Assembly (NCBI GenBank): GCA_013284265.1
Contig: JABTBR010000062.1
Coordinates: 1-36,012, forward strand
Direction of reading: 5' to 3'
DNA length: 36,012 bases
Source of the DNA: Oxalobacteraceae bacterium
GTDB lineage: Bacteria > Pseudomonadota > Gammaproteobacteria > Burkholderiales > Burkholderiaceae_D
The notes under the pieces are model-generated. The model ran no database searches and was not told the DNA's origin. It worked only from the letters and a program-made list of their open reading frames with translations. A program made the translations under genes and the position numbers. Position 1 is the first letter of the stretch. Each line of letters opens with the position of its first letter. Below are positions 24,598 through 32,386 of this stretch, piece by piece.

Positions 24598-24748
24598 CAC
24601 ACCTGCTGTCCATACACCTGTGGTAGAGCGCATGCAATTGCGCCGCGCTATCCGGGTCGCATGTTTCCGCATCACAAACACAGCGTCCCTGCCCATAGCG
24701 ATACGTATCTGGCGCATGGATCACTGTCGCCGCCAATGCCGCCTCCAT
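24598..24748 (-). pseudogene. CDAETC micro-ORF, frameshifted copy A
   Basis: From the ATG at 24748 the frame encodes APDTYRYGQGRCVCDAETC, then DPDSAAQLHALYH. Over 26 codons (RYGQGRC to ALY) it matches the micro-ORF at 26604-26735: 17 residues are identical, and 12 of those use different synonymous codons, a sign of past protein-level selection. After ALYH the copies align again only if one base is added here; the restored frame would end VYGQQV and stop at 24598, close to the VYAQQ end of copy B. As written, the frame runs on into unrelated sequence. I do not recognise the family. Confidence 0.6.
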
Positions 24749-24836
24749 GTCTTGCCCATACTTGCCGCCATTAAATCGCTATACTGGGCAATCGAGCCGC
24801 TTTTGCCATCACGATGCGAAAGGATGGGTAGCCCCC

Positions 24837-26594
24837 ATGACGCAGACCAGCGATTCCGCCAGCGAGCAGGGTGGACCGGGTTCCGCCGCGGATCCGCGGG
24901 TACGCCATTTGCGGCAGATATTGCTGTGGCCACTAAGGCTGATACCCGCCGCAGGCACCGAGCGCGCCCATCTGCGGCCCTGGGACATTCTGCGGGCCAT
25001 GGGATCGGACGCGAACGCCGGGGTGGTGGGACAGCATGACAGCGCCGACCCTGGCGCCGGCTCGCCCTGGCGCGAGGTCGTCGATGAATACGATGGCGAC
25101 GTGGCGAACTTTCATGAGCGTCACTACAATGAATTCGTCGCCTTCCTCCCCTATGTGCAGCGCTTCCTGTATGGCGAGGGGCGCACGCCCGACAACCGCG
25201 GCAGCGCGTCGCCGATGCGGGTATTCCGGCGCCGCGACATCGCCCAGGTCCGCGTCATCCGCGGCGCCGGCGACGCGCCGCTCACGCTCGATATCGTTCA
25301 CATCGATTTGTATTTCTTCTATGACGTCGACGTCGTCATGCTCAACGTTGAAGTCTGTGCCGACGAGCTGCCGCTCAGCATCGCGCAAGACCTGCTGTAT
25401 CGCTTCGGACGCGCTTATCCGGCCGGATGGGACCCGTCCGGCCAGCCCCTGCATTGCCTGCACAGTGTCGAGTGGCTCGACGCCGGCGGGCGGGTGCTGG
25501 CGGCGTCCGAGGCACAGCAAAAAGAGGCTATCCTGTTGCATGCGTGGGCGCGCCGCGCGCCCAGCTTTGCCAGCCACTGGAAATTCCTGCTCGAACCCCT
25601 GGTCCATGATCTGGAGGACCAGACCGGCGTGCTGCGCTATCAGCAAATCGAGTATTACCGGATGCCCATGATGGCCTATCTGGCCGTCGATCATCCGCGC
25701 GCACTGTCGCGCCGGGACTTCATCCGGCTGGGACTGGTCACCGGCGCCGGCATGCCGGGCACCGACGCCGCCGCACACGACGGCGTAGCCGCCCTGCCCT
25801 TTTCGGAGCAGTATCTGGACGACTTCGAAAGACAGTATTGTTACGACCGCTTCTGGAGCGCCGCAGGCGCCGCGCCGCACACGCGCTACCTGTGCAGCGG
25901 CCACGCGCTGGTCGTCGTTGGCGATGCGCGCTCCGACTTCTATCGCTGCCGCGATCGCGGCGTGCTGGCCCAGTTCCGCCACCAGCACTTTCTGCTGTTC
26001 CTGATCGCCCACCTGCAAAAAGCCTCGCTGCTGATGTTTTCGGACCGGCTCGCCGAGGCGCTCAACTGTCTCAATGTGGGTGACGCGGACAACGTCAGGC
26101 GCTTCAAACGCAAGATCCGCGCCTCCTTCGAGGGTTTTCTTCGCTTTACCCACCGTTACTGGTTTCATGAAATTTCCGAGCAAGCCCAGGTCCGCGCGCT
26201 GTTTCACATGTGTTCCCGCCATCTCGACCTGGACCGCCTGCATGCCGAGGTCAAGGTCAGGATGGCCGACATGAACGCCTATCTGGACGCCGACAGTCTG
26301 CGCCGTCAGGCGAACACGGTGGTTCGCCTGACCGTGGTGACCATTTTCGGCCTGATCGGTACCGTCACGACCGGCTTTCTCGGCATGAACCTGTTGGCCG
26401 AGGCGGACGCGCCACTGAGCCGGCGGCTGTGGATATTTGGCGTGACAGCGATCATTACCGTGGTGCTGACCTCATACACCATGGTCAAGTCCAAGCGCCT
26501 GTCCGACTTCCTCGACGCCTTGTCCGATGAGCGCCTGTCCGCCTGGGCGAAGATCAAGTCCTTCGCCGCCGTCTGGCGGAAGGATGCCGATTAG
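24837..26594 (+). CDS. CorA-like divalent cation transporter family protein, enlarged N-terminus
   Basis: A 585-residue protein. Its C-terminal end is CorA-like: a long helix, a first membrane segment VVRLTVVTIFGLIGTVTTGFL (about 500-520), GMNL where CorA proteins carry the GMN selectivity motif, a second membrane segment (LWIFGVTAIITVVLTSYTMV) and a basic C-terminus. Typical CorA is about 316 residues; here the cytoplasmic N-terminal part is about 200 residues longer and strongly charged, with LRPWDILRAMGSDAN near 45. The start at 24837 is tentative: AAAGGA lies 12 bases upstream. Ion and direction are unknown. It is bracketed by two CDAETC micro-ORFs on the other strand. Confidence 0.75.
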   Translation: MTQTSDSASEQGGPGSAADPRVRHLRQILLWPLRLIPAAGTERAHLRPWDILRAMGSDANAGVVGQHDSADPGAGSPWREVVDEYDGDVANFHERHYNEFVAFLPYVQRFLYGEGRTPDNRGSASPMRVFRRRDIAQVRVIRGAGDAPLTLDIVHIDLYFFYDVDVVMLNVEVCADELPLSIAQDLLYRFGRAYPAGWDPSGQPLHCLHSVEWLDAGGRVLAASEAQQKEAILLHAWARRAPSFASHWKFLLEPLVHDLEDQTGVLRYQQIEYYRMPMMAYLAVDHPRALSRRDFIRLGLVTGAGMPGTDAAAHDGVAALPFSEQYLDDFERQYCYDRFWSAAGAAPHTRYLCSGHALVVVGDARSDFYRCRDRGVLAQFRHQHFLLFLIAHLQKASLLMFSDRLAEALNCLNVGDADNVRRFKRKIRASFEGFLRFTHRYWFHEISEQAQVRALFHMCSRHLDLDRLHAEVKVRMADMNAYLDADSLRRQANTVVRLTVVTIFGLIGTVTTGFLGMNLLAEADAPLSRRLWIFGVTAIITVVLTSYTMVKSKRLSDFLDALSDERLSAWAKIKSFAAVWRKDAD

Positions 26595-26603
26595 ACGGCG
26601 TGA

Positions 26604-26735
26604 TTACTGCTGCGCATACACCTCTTTGTACAAGGCACGAAATTCGTCGGCCACCTCAGGGGCGCAGGTCTCGGCATCGCAGGCGCAGCGCCCCTGGCCG
26701 AATCGAACAGGCCGGCTGCCCGACCGCGTGCGCAT
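26604..26735 (-). CDS. CDAETC micro-protein, copy B
   Basis: A 43-residue frame beginning 11 bases after the GNAT stop: MRTRSGSRPVRFGQGRC, then ACDAETCAPEVADEFRALYKEVYAQQ. Three Cys in CxCxxxxC spacing (C17, C19, C24) could bind metal or form a disulfide. Support for coding comes from the homologous frame at 24598-24748, where most codon differences are synonymous. It may be coupled to the upstream GNAT gene. The last base is 9 bases from the convergent CorA-like stop. Function and family are unknown to me. Confidence 0.5.
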   Translation of the reverse strand: MRTRSGSRPVRFGQGRCACDAETCAPEVADEFRALYKEVYAQQ

Positions 26736-26746
26736 CAATGCGGTGA

Positions 26747-27325
26747 CTATCTGAAGGGCTTGCTGCTGATGCGTACGGCCTTGGCGCACCAATCGCTGCG
26801 CAGCAGGCCGTACGATTCCGTATCGCGTTTTTCGCCCGCCACGATCCAGCGCTCGCGCATACTCCCCTCGTGACGAAACCCCAGCCTGTCGAGCGCCATC
26901 GCGGATCCCGCGTTGCCGCGGTTGACGTCGGCTTCGATGCGATTGAGCTTGAGCTCGGCAAACGCATAGTCGAGCAGAACCCGCATGGCCTCCGACAGAT
27001 AGCCCTGGCCCCAGTATTCCCTCGCAAGCAGATCGCCGAGGCTGGCGCAGCTGTGCTGGGGAGCGAAGGCATACAGGGCGCAGCTGCCGATCAGCACCCC
27101 ACTTTCCCTGTGTTCGATCGCACAGTGCAGGCTGGCGCCGCTGGCATGGTCCGAGCGCGCCTCGTCGATCGCCGTTCTGGACTGATCGATACTTGTCCAC
27201 GGGGCATGGTTCCAGTAACGCATCACCTCGGGATCCGAGTACAGTTCAAACAAGACGGCAGCGTCGCGCTCCGCTATCGGGCGCAGTTCGACGCGCTTAC
27301 CGCGAAGAGTGAAGCTAGAAAACAT
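26747..27325 (-). CDS. GNAT-family N-acetyltransferase, RimJ/RimL type
   Basis: A 192-residue acetyltransferase. The N-terminal FTLRGKRVELRPIAERDAAVLFELYSDPEVMRYW, the acetyl-CoA loop LLAREYWGQGYLSEAMRVLLDYAF (about 98-121) and the later NRIEADVNRGNAGSAMALDRLGFRHEG are all characteristic of RimJ/RimL-like enzymes, which acetylate protein N-termini or small molecules. No strong RBS is seen. A micro-ORF follows 11 bases downstream. Confidence 0.88.
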   Translation of the reverse strand: MFSSFTLRGKRVELRPIAERDAAVLFELYSDPEVMRYWNHAPWTSIDQSRTAIDEARSDHASGASLHCAIEHRESGVLIGSCALYAFAPQHSCASLGDLLAREYWGQGYLSEAMRVLLDYAFAELKLNRIEADVNRGNAGSAMALDRLGFRHEGSMRERWIVAGEKRDTESYGLLRSDWCAKAVRISSKPFR

Positions 27326-27400
27326 AAGCGGGGTGCTGCGAATGATGGAAGGGAATCAAGCGCGGTGCTCGTGCCAGACAGCGGGATGAGCGATGCCGTC

Positions 27401-27586
27401 TCATAGCAGGCCGGTCTCGAACAACAGGGAAACCGTGGTGTACACAATCATGACTATGGCAGCGATCATGCCCATCCAAAAGGCGGTGTACACAGTCACG
27501 CCTTGTGCCTCGTGCGTATTCCCATCCGCGCCGTGAATCCATCCACCATCGTGCCGGTCAAGGCGCACCTCGTTCATTTTCCGCAT
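27401..27586 (-). CDS. Small single-pass membrane protein, unknown
   Basis: A short frame encoding 61 residues: a charged N-terminal half (MRKMNEVRLDRHDGGWIHGADGN) and a C-terminal hydrophobic helix (TAFWMGMIAAIVMIVYTTVSLLF). Starts at 27586 and 27577 are both possible, and a longer frame opens at 27619; no RBS decides between them. Unique, soluble-plus-tail-anchor layout; no family recognised. Real coding status is moderately likely given the well-formed membrane segment. Confidence 0.4.
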   Translation of the reverse strand: MRKMNEVRLDRHDGGWIHGADGNTHEAQGVTVYTAFWMGMIAAIVMIVYTTVSLLFETGLL

Positions 27587-27826
27587 ACCGATTGGATCCC
27601 ATATCAAGATGACGAGCACGAACGGTTTTCTTGCACCATCGCCGTTTGTGCGAACGCGTAGTTGGCGCCCCGCCGCGCCGATGCTCTACGCACCGAGTCA
27701 GGAACCTGCTCGCCATTGCCGATGAACCGAACCATGCTGGCAAGCGAGCATGCTGATACTGGAAATGTTAACCGTTCAGCTGTAAGAATTTTATAAAGAA
27801 TGAACGGCTTCGCATAAAAGCCCCGT
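27587..27826. other. Non-coding stretch
   Basis: Between the small membrane-protein gene and the DUF2252 terminator I see no convincing gene. It includes an AT-rich part and an inverted repeat, CCGTTCA (27772-27778) with TGAACGG (27801-27807), whose purpose is unclear. Confidence 0.5.
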
Positions 27827-27853
27827 AAAAAAACGGCACTTGGGATAGTGCCG
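27827..27853 (-). terminator. Rho-independent terminator of the DUF2252 gene
   Basis: On the minus strand CGGCACT pairs with AGTGCCG (27853-27847 with 27840-27834) over a 6-base loop and is followed by seven U (A-run 27827-27833 on the plus strand). It sits 70 bases past the stop. Confidence 0.9.
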
Positions 27854-27923
27854 CTCACGCTATGCTTCCAGCTCCCGCCAGGACCTTGATTTGCTGGCGC
27901 CCGGCGCTCCTGGGCCGGCAGCG

Positions 27924-29288
27924 TCAATACAGCGGCGTCCCCGCATTTTTCGCCGCGACCAATGCCTGCCAGTCCAGATTGACCTGTGCCGCATAGTCGA
28001 AAGCGAAGCTCAGGATTTCCGCCTTGAAGCCGCTCTTGCTGGTGACGGCGTCCGCCACCTGTTTATCGATGCTGTAGCTGACAATGGCGGCATCATAGTC
28101 CTGGTCAGCCAGCGCGTGCGCCGATGCCAGTGCCGGCCCCAGATAGCCCGCCGCGGTATTCAGCTTGCCCGCGCTAGACAATGCGCTGACGTCGAAGTCC
28201 TGCTGGTAAGGCGATTTTTCGTGCAGGTAGTAATGCGTGCTGGCGATGGTGGTGCAACCCACCAGCACGTCGGCATTGATCAATTGCGCCTTCAAGGTCA
28301 GGGCGATGCGGCAGCCTTCGTTGTAGGCATAGGCGGACGCGGGAAGGCGGCCGCCCGTGACTTGCGCCACCGCGCTGGCTGTACTCTGTTTCATTTCAAG
28401 AATCACGTCGTCGGACGTGGCCGAGGACGGACCTTCCACCAGGATGTAATAGCGCAGCTTGCCCAGGCTACCCACGCCGGAGCCGAACTTTTGGCGGATA
28501 TCCTTGACCGTATAATAGCTGCCGCTGTAACGCTTGGACGCTGCGATCGACGCGATATACGCGCTCATGCCCGACACGATGGCGCTATAGCTGCCGGCAT
28601 CGACTGCCTGCAACTGCGTGCTGGTCTGAAAGGTCCGGATGCTGCCGCTGAGCTGCGTGTATTTGGACAGCAAAGCCGAACGGGTCCCGTTGTTGCCCGC
28701 CGAAATCGTGTCCTGAACCACGCCGCTGGTATTGCCGTTTTTTAACTGGAAGCTCAGCTCATCGCTGCTGCCCTTGAAGGCATCCATCTTGTCCAGATAC
28801 GCGCCCACCATCGTGTTGATGGCGGTCGTGATATCCGCGTCGGACAGGCCCTTGTCGCGGCCCGCCAGGATCATACTGACCGCAAGGCGACGCACGTCCC
28901 ACACGAATTGCCCCAGATAGCCTTCGTCGAAGTCACCCACGGCGAATACTTCGTTCCCGGCGCTGTCGCGCACCGCGTTGAAATTGCCGACGTGGGTATC
29001 GCCGCCTAGCCAGGTATAACCGGACTGGACCGAGGTGTACAGCGACGAGGGCAAGGTCGACATATCCTGGAAGAAGATGTGATCCGTGCCACGGTAGAAC
29101 TGGAATGCGCTGGCCGCCATGGTCGACATCTTGGTCGCCAGGTCGGCGCTGTCGGTGGCGGCGAATGGGTGGTTGTAGTCATAGACCTGGCTGACCACCC
29201 AGGCGGAGCGCGAGGTGGCGGCGTGGGCAGGCAGTCCGAGCACCAGCATGCAGGCGGCGGACAGCATCGTTTTGAGGGATTGTTTCAT
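27924..29288 (-). CDS. Exported DUF2252 protein
   Basis: A 454-residue protein with a Sec signal peptide (MKQSLKTMLSAACMLVLGLPAHA, cleavage near 23). The body matches DUF2252, a kinase-like fold: FYRGTDHIFF (about 64-73), WLGGDTHVGNFNAVRD (about 93-108), and GDFDEGYLGQFVWDVRRLAVS (about 118-138), which correspond to the family's conserved GDxHxxNFG and NDFDE...WDxxRL motifs. Most DUF2252 proteins are cytosolic, so a periplasmic form without access to ATP is unusual. It has its own terminator. Substrate unknown. Confidence 0.82.
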   Translation of the reverse strand: MKQSLKTMLSAACMLVLGLPAHAATSRSAWVVSQVYDYNHPFAATDSADLATKMSTMAASAFQFYRGTDHIFFQDMSTLPSSLYTSVQSGYTWLGGDTHVGNFNAVRDSAGNEVFAVGDFDEGYLGQFVWDVRRLAVSMILAGRDKGLSDADITTAINTMVGAYLDKMDAFKGSSDELSFQLKNGNTSGVVQDTISAGNNGTRSALLSKYTQLSGSIRTFQTSTQLQAVDAGSYSAIVSGMSAYIASIAASKRYSGSYYTVKDIRQKFGSGVGSLGKLRYYILVEGPSSATSDDVILEMKQSTASAVAQVTGGRLPASAYAYNEGCRIALTLKAQLINADVLVGCTTIASTHYYLHEKSPYQQDFDVSALSSAGKLNTAAGYLGPALASAHALADQDYDAAIVSYSIDKQVADAVTSKSGFKAEILSFAFDYAAQVNLDWQALVAAKNAGTPLY

Positions 29289-29410
29289 CGGTTTCCGTCG
29301 TCAAAAATGGCAAGGTAGGGACGGCGGAAAAATAGAGGGGAAATCTTGCCCGCCGGTCCGAGCGCGATTATGAGATGCGAACATGACCCATTGATGACCT
29401 GCACCGCTCC

Positions 29411-29812
29411 CTAACCGAGCCAATCCTCTACGCGAAGTCCCGGCACGCGCTCGAATTCGCGCAGATTGTTGGTCACGATGACCAGTCCGCGCGAACGGGC
29501 ATGCCCGGCAATCATCAGATCGTATGGCCCCACTGGTGTGCCCGCGCTGGCCAGTTCGGCGCGGATCTGGCCAGCGTGGGCGGCCGCGTTGCTGTCGAAC
29601 TCCAACACATCCAGGCGGGCCGCGAAACCCTGCACTTGCGCTAAATTTCGCGCCGGATCTGCCGACCGCTCCACTCCGTAGATGAGCTCCATCAAGGTAA
29701 TCGTACTAATACACATCAAGCCATGCTGCCGGATGAACATTTCCCGAACATTCGCGGGCTTGTTCTTGATGGTGAATATGCAGGTATTGGTATCCAACAT
29801 GAACTTGAGCAT
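29411..29812 (-). CDS. vapC: VapC-type PIN-domain toxin
   Basis: Type II toxin RNase of 133 residues, normal length. The PIN acidic residues are present: Asp 7 in MLDTNTCIF, Glu 42 in TLMELIYGVERS, and Asp 98 in GPYDLMIAGHARSRGL, with TNNLREFERVPGL near the C-terminus. VapC enzymes cleave tRNA or rRNA when released from VapB. The ATG immediately follows the vapB stop (TAA then ATG, no gap), so translation is coupled. All key residues are intact. Confidence 0.93.
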   Translation of the reverse strand: MLKFMLDTNTCIFTIKNKPANVREMFIRQHGLMCISTITLMELIYGVERSADPARNLAQVQGFAARLDVLEFDSNAAAHAGQIRAELASAGTPVGPYDLMIAGHARSRGLVIVTNNLREFERVPGLRVEDWLG

Positions 29813-30043
29813 TTAAAAGGATTCCCTTTTCTCCTCGGCAGGCTGCTCGCGCTTCACCATGAAATCAGCGGTGACTGCAGGCCCGTCAAACCAGCTCTCC
29901 CAAGCCTCGCCGGCAGGGGTAATGATCCTGGTTCGTCCCAGCACAACGACATCAACGCGCTTCACGTCGTCAGGAAAAGCCACCGCTTTGGGCAAGCGAA
30001 TGGCCTGACTGCGATTACTTTGAAAAACGGCACCTTGTTCCAT
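29813..30043 (-). CDS. vapB: VapB-type antitoxin
   Basis: A 76-residue antitoxin with an N-terminal AbrB/SpoVT-like swapped-hairpin domain: MEQGAVFQSNRSQAIRLPKAV and FPDDVKRVDVVVLGRTRIITP (about 25-45), followed by a flexible charged C-terminus that wraps the toxin. The start at 30043 has an excellent AAGGAGG Shine-Dalgarno 6 bases upstream; a longer frame to 30097 runs through the operator and is rejected. With VapC it should bind its own operator. Confidence 0.9.
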   Translation of the reverse strand: MEQGAVFQSNRSQAIRLPKAVAFPDDVKRVDVVVLGRTRIITPAGEAWESWFDGPAVTADFMVKREQPAEEKRESF

Positions 30044-30056
30044 CACGGACCTCCTT

Positions 30057-30079
30057 GGTATATACAATACGTATATACC
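30057..30079. promoter_or_regulatory. vapBC operator
   Basis: GGTATATAC (30057-30065) and GTATATACC (30071-30079) form an exact inverted repeat with a 5-base spacer. It begins right after the -10 box and ends just before the Shine-Dalgarno of vapB, the expected place for VapBC autorepression. Confidence 0.8.
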
Positions 30080-30107
30080 ATTGTAATGCTCACGCAAGGT
30101 ATGTCAA
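30080..30107 (-). promoter_or_regulatory. vapBC promoter
   Basis: On the minus strand a consensus -35 TTGACA (30107-30102) and -10 TACAAT (30085-30080) are separated by 16 bases. The site points at vapB, 37 bases away. Confidence 0.85.
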
Positions 30108-30112
30108 CGACC

Positions 30113-30171
30113 AAAAAATAAAAAACCGCGTGTCGCCCATGCCGCTGGATGACGGCACGGACAATACGCGG
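30113..30171 (-). terminator. Terminator of the porin gene and catabolic cluster
   Basis: On the minus strand CCGCGT (30171-30166) pairs with ACGCGG (30131-30126); GTCCGTGCCG and CGGCATGGGCGAC extend the stem within, and a U-rich run follows (A-rich 30113-30125 on plus). An additional hairpin, TGCCTGAT with ATCAGGCA (30176-30183 and 30187-30194), sits between it and the porin stop. Confidence 0.75.
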
Positions 30172-30224
30172 CCTGTGCCTGATGGGATCAGGCAGACACA
30201 ATAAGGCTAGCGAAGCGAGTCAAC

Positions 30225-31319
30225 TCAGAAGGTATGCTTGATACCCGTAAAGATCGACTGCTGCGCGCCGCCTGCCAATGGCGCGGTGGCGGGCGGGTTG
30301 GTGGTGGCGGCGATCGCCAGCGTGCCGCTGTTGCTGACGTTGGCCACACCCAGGTACAGCATCGAGCGCTTGGACAGCAGGTAGTCGGCGCGCAGCGCGT
30401 ACAGGCGCACCGCGTTCGGCGAGTCGCGGTAGTTCAGCTCGGCCACCATGGCGTCGATGACGAACTGGCCAGCCACCGGCACGGCGGCGCCGATCCAGTA
30501 CAGGTCGCTCGTCGGCGTGGCCATGCCGTCGTTGACCCGCTTGAGCCAGCCGGCGCCGTAGCGGGCATGCTCCTTCACATAGTAGGCGTTCACCGTCAGA
30601 CGGGTGTCGGTCTTGTCCGGCGACGTCAGGCCGCCGTAGGTGGCCGCAGTGCCGCCGTACTGCTTCTCATAGCCGCTGACCACGCCCCAGTTGCCGCCGT
30701 CGTACTTGGCCATGACCGACCATTCGCGGCACATCTTCGAGTCCGCCGTTTCGCCCGGGCAGTTGCTGCCGGCTACGCTATTGCTGTTGACCGTATCGCG
30801 GCCAGGACTGTAATTGATGCCGCCGCTGAAGCTGCCGATCTTGCCGCGATAGGCAATGGCATTGTCGATGCGCGCATTCGGAATGCCGGGATCGATGGAG
30901 CCCAGCCCCTGCGCGCCGGCGCCGAAGACGTCGGCATCGAGCAGCGCGTAATAGCGCATCGCGTACTGGCGGCCGATGGAAACGGTGCCGAAATCGCCGG
31001 ACAGGCCGACCCAGGCCTGGCGCCCGAACAAGCGGCCCTGCCCCTGGGCGCCGCTATCGACCGAAATGCCGCCTTCCAGCGTGAACACGGCCTTCAGGCC
31101 GGAGCCGATGTCCTCGCTGCCGCGCAGGCCCCAGCGCGATGCCGCCGTGCCCGCGCCCACGCGGTAGTTGGTGCCGGTCTGGCCGTTGCCTTGGGATACG
31201 CCGATGACCCGCTCGATGCCTTCGTCGAGCAGACCGTACAGAACCACATTACTTTGCGCCCAGGTTGGCGCGATGCCCATCATCATCGCCGAAAAACAAA
31301 AAACTGTGCTGCGTCGCAT
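30225..31319 (-). CDS. Gram-negative trimeric porin
   Basis: Outer-membrane beta-barrel of 364 residues. Signal peptide MRRSTVFCFSAMMMGIAPTWA, cleavage before QSNVVLYGLLDEGIERV, a typical beta-proteobacterial porin start. Internal strands include SRWGLRGSEDIGSGLKAVFTLEGG and GRQAWVGLSGDFGTVSIGRQ, with the conserved YYALLDAD loop, and the chain ends in HTF with the terminal Phe needed for BAM assembly. The start at 31319 is chosen for its GGAGA RBS and signal peptide; a longer frame adds an N-terminus that would spoil export. As last gene of the cluster it likely serves substrate entry. Confidence 0.92.
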   Translation of the reverse strand: MRRSTVFCFSAMMMGIAPTWAQSNVVLYGLLDEGIERVIGVSQGNGQTGTNYRVGAGTAASRWGLRGSEDIGSGLKAVFTLEGGISVDSGAQGQGRLFGRQAWVGLSGDFGTVSIGRQYAMRYYALLDADVFGAGAQGLGSIDPGIPNARIDNAIAYRGKIGSFSGGINYSPGRDTVNSNSVAGSNCPGETADSKMCREWSVMAKYDGGNWGVVSGYEKQYGGTAATYGGLTSPDKTDTRLTVNAYYVKEHARYGAGWLKRVNDGMATPTSDLYWIGAAVPVAGQFVIDAMVAELNYRDSPNAVRLYALRADYLLSKRSMLYLGVANVSNSGTLAIAATTNPPATAPLAGGAQQSIFTGIKHTF

Positions 31320-31401
31320 GAATATCTCCGTTGGAATTGTTTTAATTTCACTGACTTGCGGATGCGGCGACGGCGCCATCGCCATCGCCGCATCGTGTTT
31401 T

Positions 31402-31462
31402 ACTGCTGCTTACATTGTTTGCTACTGCTTACTGCTTGCTACTCCTCACTGCTTCTACTTCT
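31402..31462 (-). repeat. Purine-rich AGCAGTA-like degenerate repeat
   Basis: Directly after the stop of the PBP2-fold gene the transcript strand carries a run of degenerate AGCAGTA/AGTAGCA words (for example GAAGCAGTGAGGAGTAGC, then CAAGCAGTAAGCAGTAGC). The remaining gap to the porin start shows no gene. Origin and role are unclear. Confidence 0.45.
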
Positions 31463-32359
31463 TCAGCCCAAGCTGCCGGTGACGTCGTCGAACAGTTCGT
31501 CGACAGACAGGCGGCGCGGAATGATTTTCTGGTCCAGTGCCCAGTCGATCGCCAGTTGTAGTCCCTTGCGGTTCTGCTCCAGTCCGATCGGTGGGAAGAT
31601 CGCGGGTACGCCGCCCTCGGTCAGCTCGCGGCTCTCGACGATCATCCGGTACAGCTCGCGCACGATGTCCGGGCGCTGCTTCGAAATGCTTTCGTGCACC
31701 ACGAACATGTGGTTGATCGGCACCACGTTTTCACGCGCGAACCAGTCCTTGGCGGCCATGTGCGCGTCCGGCACCAGGGTGCGCACGCGCGAGTCTTTCG
31801 GCATGTCCTCGCCGAGCAGGGCGGCGGTCAGATCGCCATCGAGCATCAGCTGCGGAATCGATACGCCGGCAGGCAGGCGAGTGCAATTGCTCGGGTCGCT
31901 ATACTCGGCCAGGTGGCCGTCGCCCAGCGTCATCCACTCCACCTTGTCCAGATCGACACCGTACTCGTGGCGCAGGATGCCGCGTATCCACAGCGCGGTG
32001 GTCTGGGTATAGGTGCGCACGCCCACCCGCTTGCCCTCGATATCCTTGGGATTGATGAGGCCGAAGTCGCTGTTGAAACCGGCGCAGTGGTGCTGGAAGC
32101 GGCCCGAGATCGGCGTCGGCAGCAGCACATACGGTTTGCCATAGGCCTTGGCCTGCAGGAAGGTGACGATGGCCAGTTCGCCCGCGTCGAAGGCGTTCTC
32201 GCGCACCATCGCCTTGAAGCCGTTGTGCGCCGGGGTCGGGCCGCAGAAGTCGAGCTTGACGATGTCGGATGTCACGCGGCCATCTCTCAGCGCCTTCGTC
32301 ACCGGATACTCGGCCAGGTTGGTGCGCAGCGTAGCCACGCCGCTCAATGTACTAGTCAT
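31463..32359 (-). CDS. PBP2-fold protein, 4,5-dihydroxyphthalate decarboxylase-like
   Basis: A 298-residue type-2 periplasmic-binding fold protein without signal peptide, so cytosolic as encoded. It starts with MTSTLSGVATLRTNLAEYPVTKALRDGRVTS, where EYPVTKALRDGRV matches the YDHTRALRDGRV start of 4,5-dihydroxyphthalate decarboxylases. FKAMVRENAFDAGELAIVTFL (about 48-68) and NPKDIEGKRVGVRTYTQTTALWIRGIL (about 102-128) fit the same family. Automated pipelines would call it an ABC substrate-binding protein, but no permease or ATPase is nearby. An enzyme removing a carboxyl group from an aromatic or ring-opened acid is more consistent with its neighbours. RBS AAGGAAA precedes the ATG. Confidence 0.75.
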   Translation of the reverse strand: MTSTLSGVATLRTNLAEYPVTKALRDGRVTSDIVKLDFCGPTPAHNGFKAMVRENAFDAGELAIVTFLQAKAYGKPYVLLPTPISGRFQHHCAGFNSDFGLINPKDIEGKRVGVRTYTQTTALWIRGILRHEYGVDLDKVEWMTLGDGHLAEYSDPSNCTRLPAGVSIPQLMLDGDLTAALLGEDMPKDSRVRTLVPDAHMAAKDWFARENVVPINHMFVVHESISKQRPDIVRELYRMIVESRELTEGGVPAIFPPIGLEQNRKGLQLAIDWALDQKIIPRRLSVDELFDDVTGSLG

Positions 32360-32386
32360 ATTGGGTTTCCTTATGCTTGAATAAAA

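Noticed and set aside
24509..24748. 79-residue frame as a whole intact gene
   Set aside because: Only the first part matches the CDAETC copy; the tail is out-of-frame sequence over the MCP remnant, so it is listed as a frameshifted copy.
27604..27927. 107-codon minus-strand frame before the small membrane protein
   Set aside because: It runs straight through the DUF2252 terminator and has no domain.
30234..32012. 592-codon plus-strand frame across the porin and PBP2 genes
   Set aside because: It spans two well-supported minus-strand genes and has shadow composition.
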